The notes: generated by a model from the sequence alone, not told the origin. A stretch of DNA of 64,000 bases from Phascolomyces articulosus (GCA_025677815.1 JAIXMP010000016.1:310001-374000); one strand, 5' to 3'; shown: positions 36,051 through 49,054, counted from the stretch's first letter. Numbers and translations: made by a program.

Positions 36051-37245
36051 GGTATGAATCTAGCTCAGCAATTGATGTAGCCACTGATAATCGAACTGCA
36101 ACAGAACATCAATGGATGCTTACGAGTATACCTAACAAAAAGTTGAGCAAAACTATGGGGTTACCTAGTAAACTTCTTCTACGTGTTGAAGCACGCTACA
36201 TAGTCACCAGCAATATTGATACGAGTGATGTCCTCGTTAATGGTGCACTTGGCGTGTTAAGATTGATTGACTTTGGTGTACACCGGCAGAATGTTGATGA
36301 TAGAAGACCTATACATGTTTGGATCGAATTTGATAATGCTGATGTAGATACAAATTTGAAAAGTAGAAATCGAGCACTGATGGTATTTCGCAATATCAGA
36401 AACTGGACACCAACTGAATGGGTGACAAAAATGATTCGACGTAGTGGCCAGTCAACAATGTCTGTAATATGAAATCAGTTTCCTTAAATTCCAGCTGCTG
36501 CTATTATAATTCATAAATCGCAAGGACAATCCTACCAAACTGTCGTTATTAAATTACCTGCAAGAAATAGAAGATCTTTGGATCGTACTTTGCTTTATGT
36601 TACTTACTCTAGAGCTATTACTGCAATCAGTTTATTCGTCATTGCAAGCAGTTTTAGACCAACAGCCTCACTTGATCGCCAAAGTATGCTGGCAAGAGAG
36701 TGCTATTGCAGCAGCGATCTGTTCAGCTGACACCGCATTTTTCTTTTCCTCCATCAAAACCGTGGGTGCAAAATTTCAATTTATGTTCCATAACGTACAA
36801 AGTCTCTACTTGCACACATTTGGTTTGATCAGAAATGATCACTCTTACCTGTCATCTACGATAGATATTACTTGCAAAAACATGGACAATTCTTGATGAT
36901 GATATTGATGATCTCGCTATTCCTGGATTTGAGTTATTTTCAAGGAGTGACAGCAACGTTGATCACCAAAAAAACAACAGAACAACCATTTGAAAGTTGT
37001 TGCTATATGAGCAATTTAATTTCAGCCAGCTTTTGGTTGACTCTTTATAGCTATGTTAAAGTAAGATCTGTGAGTGTTTCTGTAGTTGTGTTGCACGGTC
37101 CTTTTGGTTGTTGTATCTATCTACGCAAAGTCAAATACGATTGTAAATGTGATTATTTCTGCTCCGGAAACACTATTTCTATATCATCCCCAGATGGCGT
37201 TTATTATATTGCTGGAGACTTCAATGTTCCCATTTCATGAAGTAA
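36051..37245 (+). mobile_element. decayed Helentron-like element: Pif1-type helicase end plus endonuclease
   Basis: Translated on the plus strand, 36051-36720 resembles the C-terminal half of Pif1/Helitron helicases: GLPSKLLLRVEARYIVTSNI, then DVLVNGALGVLRLIDFG, a WTP-x-EWVT segment and the late helicase motif IIIHKSQGQSYQTVVIKLP followed by LLYVTYSRAITAISLFVIA. Two in-frame stops (TGA 36470, TAA 36485) break it. After frame changes, 36770-37245 shows pieces of an exonuclease/endonuclease/phosphatase domain: FMFHNVQSLYLHTFGLIRND, an ETW-like KTWTILDDD segment and YYIAGDFNVPIS. The order helicase then endonuclease is the known layout of Helentron/Helitron2 proteins. I could not identify a Rep domain or termini. 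Non-functional. Confidence 0.7.
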
Positions 37246-38608
37246 ATAAAGCCCGTTCTGTAACATTAGTCAGATTCTTTGCAAGCATAAAGTACTATTT
37301 ATATCATAGATAATAAGAAAATCCAAAAAATAGTAAAACCAACATATGAAAAAAAAGTAGTTAAAGGAACATTATAATTTGGGAATATAGAACGCCTCTA
37401 TATGTTTCGACGAAACTCTTAGCAACTTTTATTATGGGGAAACGTTTCTTGAGCAAAAGCAGTGTCTGGATACAAATCATAGTATTTTCACAAGTGACAG
37501 GGACCATTCTTAAACATATCAACTTCCTACATACTACAATTACTCTCGTGCCTAATCAAAAGCAAAATAGAAAAAATAATAACAAGATGAGTGAAAAACA
37601 AATAATTTTTTAAAACCATCAGCTTACACGAAACAGAGAAAAAAGAAATGGAAACACGCAAAAAGCAATAGAGCACTTCATTCCATGACTAAACTAAAGA
37701 ACAGGCCAACATCACGGCCAAAAAGATGGCACACTATTCAACAGAATCCAACATTGGAAGAGTAGCCTAATCGATACGTGACGGTTGTACCCAACGTGAG
37801 AAAGGAACTGGGCGGGTGATATCATACACAAAGACAATATACAGATAAACTGTTGTAAAAACAGAACAAGGGGAGAAGATAAACCAAAGCAAGAAGCGAC
37901 ACTACAGTTTCAATGTACCAGACAAAAAAGAAGAACACCTTGAGAAGACAAATAAAATAAATAATGAAAAAAAAACCACAAAGTGCAATATGTCTAATAG
38001 CTTCCTCATCCATTTGTCCATTCACATCCCAAATAGAAATATGAAAGGTCCTTACCAGATTCATTTTTCTCGTTTCTACTATTAACAAGATAATTTAATG
38101 AAGCATGTCAAAACAAACTCCCTTTCTGAATCCTCTCACTTGATCGATCAAACAAAAATCAACAATGAACATAATTTTATTGACCTGCATCTGGGTCAAA
38201 AAAACTATCAATTGAAACTAATAGGAAAAAAAAAAAAATATGCGTCTACTGTTCCCAAATAAATGAAAATAGTAAAACGACATCCACAAGCGTAACATAT
38301 AAGGAAAAAAAACCCCCAGTGGGAAAAATCCTCCTTATACATCGAACTTGCCTGCCGATAATCATTGAATACCGTCAAATATTTACAATTAGATATTTAC
38401 AAAGATACATTTACAATTATTTATTCTATGAGGACTAATAAAGTCATGTTTTAGGCTTATTTGGAAAACTTATTTTATATTCCCATATCGATGAGGCCTC
38501 TCTGATTTATTACTGCATTGTTCAACTCAGCAAAGCATTGGATTGCTTATTTTTTTTGAACCGTAAAATAGAACGCGATTCGTTTTTTTTTTCTTCTGTT
38601 AATTTATA
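37246..38608. other. spacer upstream of CGI121, probably repeat-derived
   Basis: No gene is seen. The segment 37600-37830 has a more even base composition than its surroundings and many broken frames, suggesting another eroded element. The last 150 bases are the CGI121 promoter, with a T-rich tract ending at the ATG. Confidence 0.4.
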
Positions 38609-39535
38609 ATGGAATCACATACACTCGAGTTATATCCTGAACGTGGACAAGTTCACATTGCCCTTTTCCGTAATATTACAAATGCACCTGAATTACGACA
38701 ACGATTAATAGCACAAGATAAAACACTAGCATGTGCACTTGTAGAAGCCAATGTGGTAGGAATCGATTTTTTTTAAAAAAAGTGACATAGAGAGAATGAA
38801 CTTGTCCTTTTTTTTTTTAATTTTCAATGTATATCTAGGTTATGAATGTATTACATATTCTTCTTGCAGTCAATCGAGCAGTTCATGATGAACAAAATAA
38901 TCAAATAAAAAGTCATAACGTCCATTCCGAAATCGTGGTCGATCTATCACCAACAGTCAACGTAAGAAAAAAAAAGAGAATACACTCATACTATGTCTAT
39001 ATCCGCATCACATATTACATTACTGCTATATACAGTAATAAACAAATTTACAAATGTAATTGTATTGCACAATATTTCATTCTATAGATTGCTCAAGCAT
39101 TTCGGAGGTTTGGATTAACAGATGATACCAAAGATCTTTTAGTAGTTAAAGTGGGAGGTGATGCTTCAGAGGTAAACTTAATCCATCCTTTTTCACTACT
39201 TCCCCTCATCTTTCTTTAAGAAAGAACCCAATGACAAATACTTAAAAAAATTTGTATTTTTTTTTTACCAGGTGGAAAAAGAAATGCGTGAAAATGTAAA
39301 AGGTGACTTAGTAGCCCTGAATCAATTAGAACAAATAAGAGATATCAAAAAGATTAAAAAGGTAAGAACTTTTGGAGAAGGAGAGAAGGGGATAATTTAT
39401 TTCACTCTGATTTTTTTTTTGTTTTAATCATAACCAAACCTCCTTTCATAGTATTACCAAGTAGGAAATGAAGAAGATACAGATATGATTTTGCAATTAG
39501 TGGCAAGTGCTATGGCATTGAAGGGCCATATATAG
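38609..39535 (+). CDS. CGI121: KEOPS/EKC complex subunit Cgi121 (TPRKB family)
   Basis: Five exons (38609-38755, 38839-38961, 39088-39171, 39272-39361, 39452-39535) give 175 residues. The family landmarks are clear: ELYPERGQVHIALFRNITNA at the start, ACALVEANVVMNVLHILLAVNRA, SHNVHSEIVVDLSP, then IAQAFRRFGLTDDTKDLLVV, and an all-helical end with NQLEQIRDIKKIKKYY. Cgi121 binds the Bud32 kinase and the tRNA 3' CCA end inside KEOPS, which makes N6-threonylcarbamoyladenosine at position 37 of ANN-decoding tRNAs. The length matches yeast and human homologues (about 175-181). All introns are GT-AG; intron 1 contains a T8A7 block. It is convergent with the kinase-like gene ending at 39902. Confidence 0.93.
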
Positions 39536-39901
39536 AAATTAAAAAATAATAAATAAAAAACAATAACTTTCTAAACACAAGAGGTTGAGAACATTCATCC
39601 ATTTTCATTTCTTATGATTTTTTGTATATGTATAATAATAGTACAACTATTTCAAAATAAAAAATAAAAAGAGGATACATCTTGTACTTTATTGAAAGTT
39701 TATATTAGTGTATAACGTAAAAATGTACATCAAGAGAAATTTGATACATAAGAGAGAAGAATAAAGGGCAACGCGTTGTGTAGAGTTTAAATTTAAGGAT
39801 GTAAAGTTCAATTAAATTCTCAAAAAAATAATATGTATATATTTGGAATAATAATATGGCTTTTTTTTTATATATATTTATTTTATTTTTGTTTTGTTTT
39901 T
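39536..39901. other. convergent 3' spacer, CGI121 and kinase-like gene
   Basis: No gene is seen. AATAAA-like signals (AATAAATAAA, AAAATAAAAA) follow the CGI121 stop. An ACGCGT occurs at about 39770. Confidence 0.55.
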
Positions 39902-41808
39902 TTAAAGCTTGCTTGGCTTCAAATCACCTTGGTCAACAATATCTAAACCAAGAGCAGCAACTGGCTTGAACATAGCTGCATAAGTTTTAGCTTGAGCGGA
40001 AGAGGCTTGCTTACGTGCTACACGTGCAGCAATACCTTGTGTAATGACAGCGAGCTAAAACAGGAGAAAAAGAACCATTATGATGAGATGATATATCCTA
40101 TTTCTTTTTCTTTAAAAAAAATAACTTACTCTGAAGAAGGAGAATGCAACAGCAAATAACCATCGATCAATAGGATAAGGTCTACCAACAGTAGTACAAT
40201 AAGATTGCATCAATTCATCTGCGTTGGGAATAGGTAAAGGTTCAGTTGAGTCCTTGAAACCCTTATTGACTAAGCCAGAATTGGCAGGGACATAGAATGG
40301 TTGAAGCAAGTTGGATAAATCGGACAATGGGTGACCAATGGTAGATAATTCCCAATCCAAAATACCAATAACACGAGGTTCAGTTGGATGGTAAACCTAT
40401 AATTCCATAGTATCATTTTACATAATTTATATATATAAGCATCCTCCTGCGAATTGGTATACATATGCATTGATTTACATATATATATATGCATCCCCTC
40501 CTTTCTTTTTTCTCGGATAAACCAAATTTAAATATATTGTAAAGAGAAATTTCTTCTTACCAAGTTGTCAATCTATCAATGATAAAGATGAAATGTCATT
40601 ATGTCGAGTTAGTAATATAAGTAAAAAAAAAAAAGAATAATAAGCACAGATTCATCATTATATTTATTTACCTTATAATCACCATGGACAATGGTGGCTT
40701 CATCAACTGCTTGGTTTCTCTTGAACCATGCAAATAATTCATCCAAACGAGGAATAGGACCGACAACAGCACCAGTTTCTTCATCCTTTGCAGCAGCTTG
40801 TGCAGCAGAAACCTTTCCAAGAGAACGAATTTGACGTTCATAAAATCCAGAAGACTTGCCATAATCACCTAAACCAATGGATTTAAAATCGACACGATGT
40901 AACTTGGCAAGTGTTTCCATAGCAGAGAACCAACTATATATACATATATAAAGAGGATGAGTGGACCCTAACGACGGTATATATCTCTCCATTTTCCCAC
41001 TTTATAATTTTTTTTTACCATTGTCTACGTTCTTCATAAGGAATCGATGGCATACGGACATCTTCAAAAATTCTACCTTTAAGGAACTCCATGATCTAAT
41101 ATCCATCCCATTCATAATAATCAATATCACCATTCATTTTTTATTATGCCTGATATAATGAATAAACACTTACATAAAATGGGGTACCAATAACAGATTT
41201 ATCGTTACACAAAGTATATACTTTGGGGACTGGGACATCAGTCGATTCACCTAATGCTTTAATAATACGATATTCACGTTCAACAGCATGTGCAGTACTC
41301 GACAACAAAGCTCCTGGGGGCTTCTTACGGAGAACATATTGTTGTTGGCTATATATAATATATCATAATTAATCACTTGAGAGGTTTCACACCGAGAAAA
41401 AAAGAATACGATTTGATAATTGTTTTTATAAATGAAGTAGACAAAAAAAAAGAAACCAGAAACCATAAAACTTACTTTCCATCCTTGATTAAATAAGTGG
41501 GATTCGATTGACCGTGTTTAAATTGTTTTACTTGAAGAGGAGCAATGAAACCAGCGACATTGGCAACAAGGTAAGCTTCTAAAGCTTTTTCATTGAGTTC
41601 ATGTCTAATGTATTTATTTTATTTTTGAGTTATTTGGTTTTTATGCGAAAAAGAGAAAGAGAGACAGACAGACAGAGAGAGAGAATTGGATAGGTATGCA
41701 TACGGTATCTAAACTGCAGAACCTTTTCTTTCTCTCACACACACACATAAATAAAATAAAAAAGACGTCTTACCCAGCTCTTACACCAGATGTTTGTTGA
41801 CCAGCCAT
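39902..41808 (-). CDS. APH-fold kinase-like protein, ACAD10/ACAD11 N-terminal type
   Basis: Eight exons (41808-41774, 41604-41476, 41348-41174, 41095-41019, 40933-40672, 40572-40561, 40396-40130, 40054-39902) give 369 residues. It has the aminoglycoside-phosphotransferase fold as in ACAD11 kinase domains: [15 protein letters not shown] (P-loop-like), YVLRKKPPG with the ATP-binding Lys, [13 protein letters not shown] (hinge), catalytic HGDYKIDN and the [14 protein letters not shown] metal-binding segment. In animals this domain is fused to an acyl-CoA dehydrogenase and phosphorylates 4-hydroxy acids for beta-oxidation; here it stands alone, as in many fungi. No presequence is obvious. The catalytic Asn lies in a 12-nt microexon. 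The substrate here is unknown. Confidence 0.85.
40561..40572 (-). other. 12-nt microexon encoding IDNL of the catalytic loop
   Basis: The microexon ATTGACAACTTG is flanked by TGATAG| and |GTAAGA. It restores the family sequence [18 protein letters not shown]. Flanking introns are 99 and 164 nt. Without it the reading frame is kept, but the catalytic Asn of HxDxxxxN is lost. Confidence 0.85.
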
Positions 41809-44246
41809 AATTTAATTTCTGTATGTAAAAAAAAAAAAAGAAGAGGTATAAAGAAGAAGTAAAAAAAAAAAAGCCAGAAAATGTGTGTGTATTTTTTGTG
41901 ATCAGGTATTTAATGATGATTACACATAGAACAACTGAAATCCAAAATGCATTGCCGCTGACAAAAAAAATTGTCGGAATAGTAAATGAATTTGACATTG
42001 TTTAATGATATTTGCGACGTGTGATTATTATTTAGCAATGTTTCAAGCAGAGTCACTCTCTATATACTAATACGAAAGAATAGTTAATATTTACCAATTT
42101 ACACTATATATAATATAATCTTTATTCTAATTCTCATTATTAAACAGAAAAGAGGAATTTCTCTTGCGTCAGCATTGATAACACCAAGTCGCATGGCTAA
42201 TATTATTTCATTATACTATTGTATCTCAGGTACACACCACAGGAGATCACTTTCTATACGTTTAATTATTCTTTAACATGTCAAAATATGACTTATTCTT
42301 TCTATATATATATTATTATCAGTAATGTTTCTTTCACCATTCCTCTATTATGTTCCTTTATCTTTTAATCCATGCTAGTACAATCTATTGTAATGTTCCT
42401 TGGCCTCAAAAAAAAAGAAAGACGTCTCCTGGTACCTTCTTGTTATAATGTGTTTTTATTTAAGCTTAACTCAAAAAAAAAGGTTTAGATGAACTCTTTT
42501 TATTTGCATACAATAAACTATGATTTGAAGGATCATGCAGATGTAAAAAGATATCTTCTTTAGGGAAATATTTAATCAAGGACACTTTATTATTTATGTA
42601 TGCCTTAATCGATGGACTAGATTTTGGGCGTATTATTATGAGAGATGACTGATTTTTTTTAAAAAAAGACATCTCTTTCCTGCAAGTATCATTTTTACAA
42701 ATATATACCATGTGTTTCTTCTCCCTTATTTTACCATGACACAGCCTACTAGATCCACGTATATATTCCCCTTTCATTCTCGTCTCTCTCTCTCTCTCTC
42801 TCTTGTAATAATATAGATATATGTATAATCCATGTTGTATAATTCACCACCATAAAAATAGGACACTCCTCATCCAACAAGGAAGAGGTATATATTATAC
42901 ATATAAAAGTTATGTATGAGTCCATGACCTCCCACACTAACTGTCGTAAACTCTTCTCTCCTCTTTTTCCTTCTCCTCTTTCTACACTAAGTTTGAAGGG
43001 TCCTTTTCTTTTTCTTTTTTTTAACAATAACATGTATATATAAAAGGTTGTTCTTATTCTCCTCAAATGAAAATGACTCAATAGTATAGAATTTCTATAC
43101 TGTAATAAGATGGATGATGATGTTCTTGTTATTTATAAAGATCTATTATCACTCTCTGTGAATATATATATAAGACAACATAGTAAGACGATCCGATTTC
43201 ATTTTTTTACTTTATTTTTCAATGGATCAATATCAATGCTAAAAAACAACAATAACAACTTATTTTCAAATAAAGTGGACAATGATCTTTATTTGTTCTC
43301 CTAATTATTTTAGTCAATAATTATTAACTGTTTACACACTATTGTAACTGTAAAACCAACCATGAAGTGTAATCCTTATTTCTCCCTTCTCTCTTCTTTC
43401 ATCCTCTTTCTTATTCTACTTTCTTTTGAAGTATATAATTAAAACAAGTTGAAAATCAGAACACATTACCTTAGAGATTAAAAAAAAAAGATTCTATTGA
43501 AACTACTTCTAGTAATAATATAATAGTAAGTTTTTGATTATAGTGCAAAAAATATGTATTAATATTATAAATATGTATATATATTCCCTCTTCTCCTTGC
43601 TTTCCCCTCCCTCTTACTTTTCTAGTTAAGCATTTTATTTTAGAGAGTATGTAGTAGTAATAATAATAGTAGTAAAAGAGTTATATACAATAATAACGTC
43701 ACACAGCACATCACCATGAAATGAAAAAAATTGATACATGCTCTGTAACATTTTTTTTACTCCTCAAAGTGTCCACCCTTGCTCCCTTTTTATTTCACCG
43801 CAAAATAGGTACACGTATATGTGTGTTATTATGTATAGTATGATAATAGCTCCATAATATGAATGGTGACTAGTAGTGGTGGTCAAGTTATAATATATAA
43901 GAAGCAGAGAATAAGGTTTGGTTCATTTGGATGAACTGAAGGGATAGGTTGGTCTAGGAACAAAATATAATATACCATATGATCGGTATCATAGGCTTTT
44001 TTTTTTACAGTTCAATAAATTGTTTTTTTTTAACGATCTACAACAAATTCTTAACAACTTCATCTTCCTAATCACTCTTCTTCTTCTCTTCTTCCTTCTT
44101 CTTTTTATTTTCTATTATTTTATAATTACTTTCGCTTATTTCTTTCTATTAACTATTTTTTTTTTTCATTTATTTTATCAATATATATCTTATTCTTTTA
44201 ATATCTTATTCTACTACATATATTTTAAAATAACAACAACTACAAA
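41809..44246. other. divergent spacer, kinase-like gene and receptor-like gene
   Basis: No gene is seen. The stretch is AT-rich with CT tracts (42785-42803), a T8A7 block at 42653-42667 and triplet repeats. A strongly T-rich, CTT-bearing leader runs from 44000 to the ATG at 44247. Confidence 0.5.
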
Positions 44247-44671
44247 ATGACGCATCTTAGTGATTATAGTTTTTTACGTAAGAAAAAAAACGATCATCTT
44301 TTTAATTTATTTACACTTTTCAGCAGTATGCAGTACTACACCATTACATATGTTGAACATGCTTCTCATTTTTATCTATGGAACCTACTATTATTCTCTC
44401 TATAATATGAAGAACGAGTAATTTCACTCAGTTATCTTTATTGTTGGTATTTCTACCGAGTTTATTCCTTGGACGGTTTTCAATGCTTAAGACCATCGCG
44501 TTTTCGACAAGGAGAACTTAAAAGTGTCGTAACATTACTAATATTTATTATGATACCATTTCAGTTGGTTTATGGTAAAAAAAGAGACAATGGTCGATTT
44601 CTTTTTTGTCATCTAGTGGTTGTTGAAAGGAGTAGGAACAAGAAAAAAAAACAAGGAGACAAACAAAAAGA

Positions 44672-44702
<31 letters not shown>

Positions 44703-47146
44703 GGATTGAAGAAGGAGGATGATGGTGATAATAAAGAAGAAGTAAAAAGATGATGGATGGATGGATTGATATTTTTGATAAAGTCAAAAAAAAGAATGAC
44801 AAATTTGCATATATAAAATGAATAACCTGTTTTTTATTATTATTATACATAAACTTTGATTAGACGTTATTTCATGCAAAATCAAATATGAAGAAGGATT
44901 TGCATCCATCTTTGGTCATGTTTTTACCAAACCAGAAGCTTTGTGGACCAAAGCTGATCAACAACTCGTTATTCCTACAGGTAATGATACCATTTTTTAA
45001 AAAAGAAGAGATGTTTTTTTAACAAAAAAAATGGCCACCCAAAATTCTTCTTCTTTTTTCAACCTATTTCTTTATTATTCTTATTCCATGGTTCTTCTTT
45101 AACATCAATCATCTATTACTATTATTATTATAATGGTGATGATGACTATTTTTCTCCTTTCTCCCTTTGATCTCCTTCAAAATAAAAACTCCCTTTGTAA
45201 GGCACATTTTGATCTCTTGGTGTACTATCCAATCGTACCTTTCTCTTCCTCCGCCCCTTATTTTGGTTTCCAGCCTATATATTTTATTCATCATCACCAA
45301 ATCTCCCTCCTTCTCTTTTCCTCCTTTGAATATACCTCCTTTTTCATCTTCTTCATCTTCTTTTAAACATCTTTTATTATTGAACAAGTTAATACTTATT
45401 AGATTTATTATTATATTGTTTATAGATTATAGTTTATGTGTTGGGTTCTCACTACAAACGTATGCATCATAATGAAAATAATAATCATTAACTTAACCAT
45501 ATTACTTACAATTATGCTATTTTTTTTTTTACTGACAAATTTATATTTTCTATTTTATATATAGGGGTACTCTCCTTTTACTTCAATGTTTCTGGAATTA
45601 TCTTGCTAATTCAGTTGCCAAAACAAGCTTCATGAGCAGTAAAGAATTTTTATTCTATATTGGATGGTAGTGTATAATATAACAACTTTATTCCAATCCT
45701 ATTCATACCATCCTTTAATCACCCAGATGACTAATAAGAAGAACGATTTTCCTTCTCCTCCTTTTTTTTCTATATCATTCAATAGGACTGTTATGAGTGT
45801 TATCATGTTTCCAATCATTCAATATATTTTTTCGCGTGATATATATGATCCAACTTATAAAGAAGTAATGCCAGAACTTGTTTATGGTTGTGGTAAGTGA
45901 TTACTATTGAATATATATACACATAAATAGATTTGATAATGATGCTAATGTAGAAAAAAAAATACAATACAGAATTATTTATTGTTTCTGTTCTTGGTGT
46001 AATTTCACATTATCGTTTCTGCAAATTGCTCAAGAATTCTCGAGATTCCAATAACGCACGATCCATCACTCAAAAAATTCGTTATTTCCAAGTAATACAT
46101 CATTGTCTCTCCGCCATATTTTTATATATAATGAATTGGTAGTAATTTTCGTTACTCACAATCAATTTTTATTTTATTTAGGAATTAAATAAACTTTTGA
46201 CTCTTGTTTTGTTTATCGATGCCCTCTGTTTTATCATTCTCAGTGCTGATGGTTTGACAGGAAAGAAATATTTGAATGCCCACAAATTCACGGCTGACTT
46301 TTTGATTTGTAACAGTAAGTAGCTCATGCATTTTGGATAACTATTCCCTTTCATTTGATATATATATATAAAGATGATACTAACACCAGATTTTATTATT
46401 ATTAATTTTGAATAGTCAATGTCACAACCATTATTATCTGGTTTGTTGTGGTTTTGATTTTCCATCCTAAACCTATTACTCAAACAGGTGTCACCAACAT
46501 GCCACCTCCTTCACAAGACTTTTTGTCTACTGGTAAACAATTTGATACCTATGCAGGATCACCCATTTTAATGCCACAAGGATCGCAAGCATCTAGTGAA
46601 TTCATGCATTACACTAAATCTGGATCTGTCGTTGTTCCTATGGTAAATCAACCCAGTTACACAAGTGGTACCACTTTTCAATTGAATCCTTTAGCCACTG
46701 TACCCACACGCGATCAAAACCATTATCCTCATAAACCAATGACATCACATTCAACAACACATTCCACAGCAACACTAGTATCTACGACATTTCCTAATGG
46801 AAAACATGCCCAACGCAAAGATATGGGTGGTGGATATGCACCTGAGGATATGTTCAATAATCCATCGACAAATAATAATGGTAATCGTCCTACATCAACC
46901 ACACCTCCCAACAATAACAACATGCCAGCAGCATTGAATGAATCCAATGTTACTGCTGTCAATAATGATTGGGAATCGGCTGTGGACTGGCCCTTGCATC
47001 ATGAAAATATTCAATCAGGTACCAATTCGATTGGTCATGCCAATGGTGGTGCAAATAATGTACGTCGTCAAAAATCCGATGATTCAATGTGGCTTCATCA
47101 ATCTCCTCGTGGAGGCACGAATAGTAGCGGTGCGAGATCCCCTTAA
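44247..47146 (+). CDS. seven-helix, GPCR-like membrane protein
   Basis: My model joins 44247-44277, 44413-44574, 44864-44980, 45426-45459, 45565-45666, 45786-45892, 45973-46091, 46182-46314 and 46416-47146, which is 511 residues in frame. Hydrophobic helices follow in order: ISLSYLYCWYFYRVYS, VVTLLIFIMIPFQLVYDVI, SLCVGFSLQTGTLLLLQCFW, LFYIGWWTVMSVIMFPIIQY, LFIVSVLGVISHY, LLTLVLFIDALCFIIL and VTTIIIWFVVVLIF. A Cys opens helix 3, basic loops (RPSRFRQGELK, YRFCKLLKNSR) alternate with the outside loops, and a 220-residue Ser/Thr/Asn-rich tail ends in RRQKSDDSMW. This is the plan of a G-protein-coupled receptor, but I cannot name the family. The first junction is uncertain; an alternative exon at 44324-44420 would encode an extra helix. 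Confidence 0.6.
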
Positions 47147-49054
47147 TAATACTAAATGAATTACCTCTCCTGTTTTCTTTACGTTTACCTTTTTTTTCAT
47201 CCTTCCCTCTCCTTCACTTTCACGCACTTCTCTTCCCCCCTTCTCTCTCCGTCTTCTTTTTTATTTAACTACATAACGATTACTTGATCAATGCGTAATC
47301 CAATCCTTAAATGGATTAATTAATTCTAGTTTCTTTCTTTTTTCTTAACCTGCGTTTTCTTTTTGTTCGTCCGTACGTAGTAGTAGTTCTTTACACAATC
47401 ACACATTCCTCTTTTTAAATATTTCCCTCTTTTTCTCACAAACAACTAAATTTTATATTGAAGTCATATATATATCTATATATATATAACACCTTATTCT
47501 CTCCTTTTATACTAATTCTATATAATCTACATAATATGGAAAAAAAGACGATAATCTTTGTCGTTTTGTTTTTTAAACCAAAAAGAAAAAAAATTGTACT
47601 ATTCTCATGAAATTCTTCTTTTTTTTTTTTCGTTAAAAAATGTTTTATTGTCGAGTGCATTTTGCTAAAATAGAGGAATATGGATGCCATTTTCATAATG
47701 CATATTATCCTATCCTAAATCAACTTGCTTATATACAGCATATTTACATTAGATTATATATCAAGAAAACACGTATGTGTTGAATATACCAATCCTTTTT
47801 TTTTTATAAACATGTATAACTTTATCATTCCAGTGATTATTATTCTATTAATGATTGATTTAAAACATTGGATATAATAATATAAAAGGATAACGATTAA
47901 CAGTGTCAGACATTAATACTATAATGAAGGAAAAAGATATCTTACATGTAAAATATTCTAACAACCAAAATAATGACGTTTACGTAATATGCATCTAATG
48001 ACTCTCATGGAGGGTGGAGGGATTGATTATGAATGTTAATTTATCAACCGAACGGATGATGGAAAGAACGAAGTAGTCGCCTTCAAGACAATAGTATATT
48101 GTCGTTTTGCTGTTCTTCTCGATGCATTACTTAGAAACAATCAAATAATAGTAGATATTCGAATAATTTAATTTGGAGAAAGGAGCAAGGAATGATTACG
48201 ATGACCACTTTCTTGCAGATACTAGTTCTTTTGCTTTTGCTCTTTCTCACTCTTTTTTTAGTGGTGAAATGCAATATACGTTTATCTAAAGACACCATCC
48301 TCCTTTTTGGAAACATTTATCAGAGGTATCATTTTTTAATAACAATAAAATAAATATCGTTTCAAAGTTTCATTTGCTGGTTACGACGATATTGGATAAA
48401 AAGAGCTATTAGTCGTGTAGCTGTGAATGGAACAGAGGTGCTGTAATCAAATCCATTCTCCTAAACAGTAAGGAAATAACCTTAGGACCATAACGGAAGC
48501 GTTCAGATAATATTACAGTAGCAATTATATCAATAAGTTGGGCTGGTATGTAATTTCATTTCTTTTCTCTGTGTAAATATAGCTTATTGAATCATACACA
48601 CGCCACCATATATATCTTTATAAGATTGTGTAAATGTCTTTATGTTCTCGCTTTACAAAGAAGCTGGGTATGTGATAGGTGATAAAAGTATGGCAAAATA
48701 ATGAGTAGGGTCAATATATAACATGTTAAAACTTACGGTGCACGCTCATTTTGTAATGATTGTGAGCATCACGTCTCGATTCACATGAAGTATATATCAA
48801 AAGACAGAAGCAGAAAAAAAAGACCAATTTATTAAACAGCAGAAAAAAAGAAAAGAGTCACAGAGCTCTCTTTATTTCAAGAAGTGGAAACGTTTCTTTT
48901 TTTTAAAGTGAGAGAGTTGAGGGCACTTAACTTTTTTTTTTCAACACAAAAAAAAAAAAAAAACTTCTTTTTCCTTTTTCTCTCACACTTTTTTTTCATT
49001 ATCCTTTTTTATTTTTCAAATTAAAATATTAAATATAACCAATATTATCAAATA
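47147..49054. other. spacer between receptor-like gene and SPP1
   Basis: No supported gene. The segment 48000-48540 is less AT-rich with broken frames, suggesting an eroded element. The final 150 bases are the SPP1 leader: T- and A-tracts, then AAAT-rich sequence to the ATG. Confidence 0.45.

Noticed and set aside
45133..45472. Overlapping 77- and 101-codon frames in the receptor-like gene
   Set aside because: They translate a CT-rich intron; only the 34-nt exon 45426-45459 within it is supported by frame and splice sites.
48121..48316. 61-codon minus-strand frame with basic residues
   Set aside because: It is isolated, with no family or splice partners; at best part of an eroded element.
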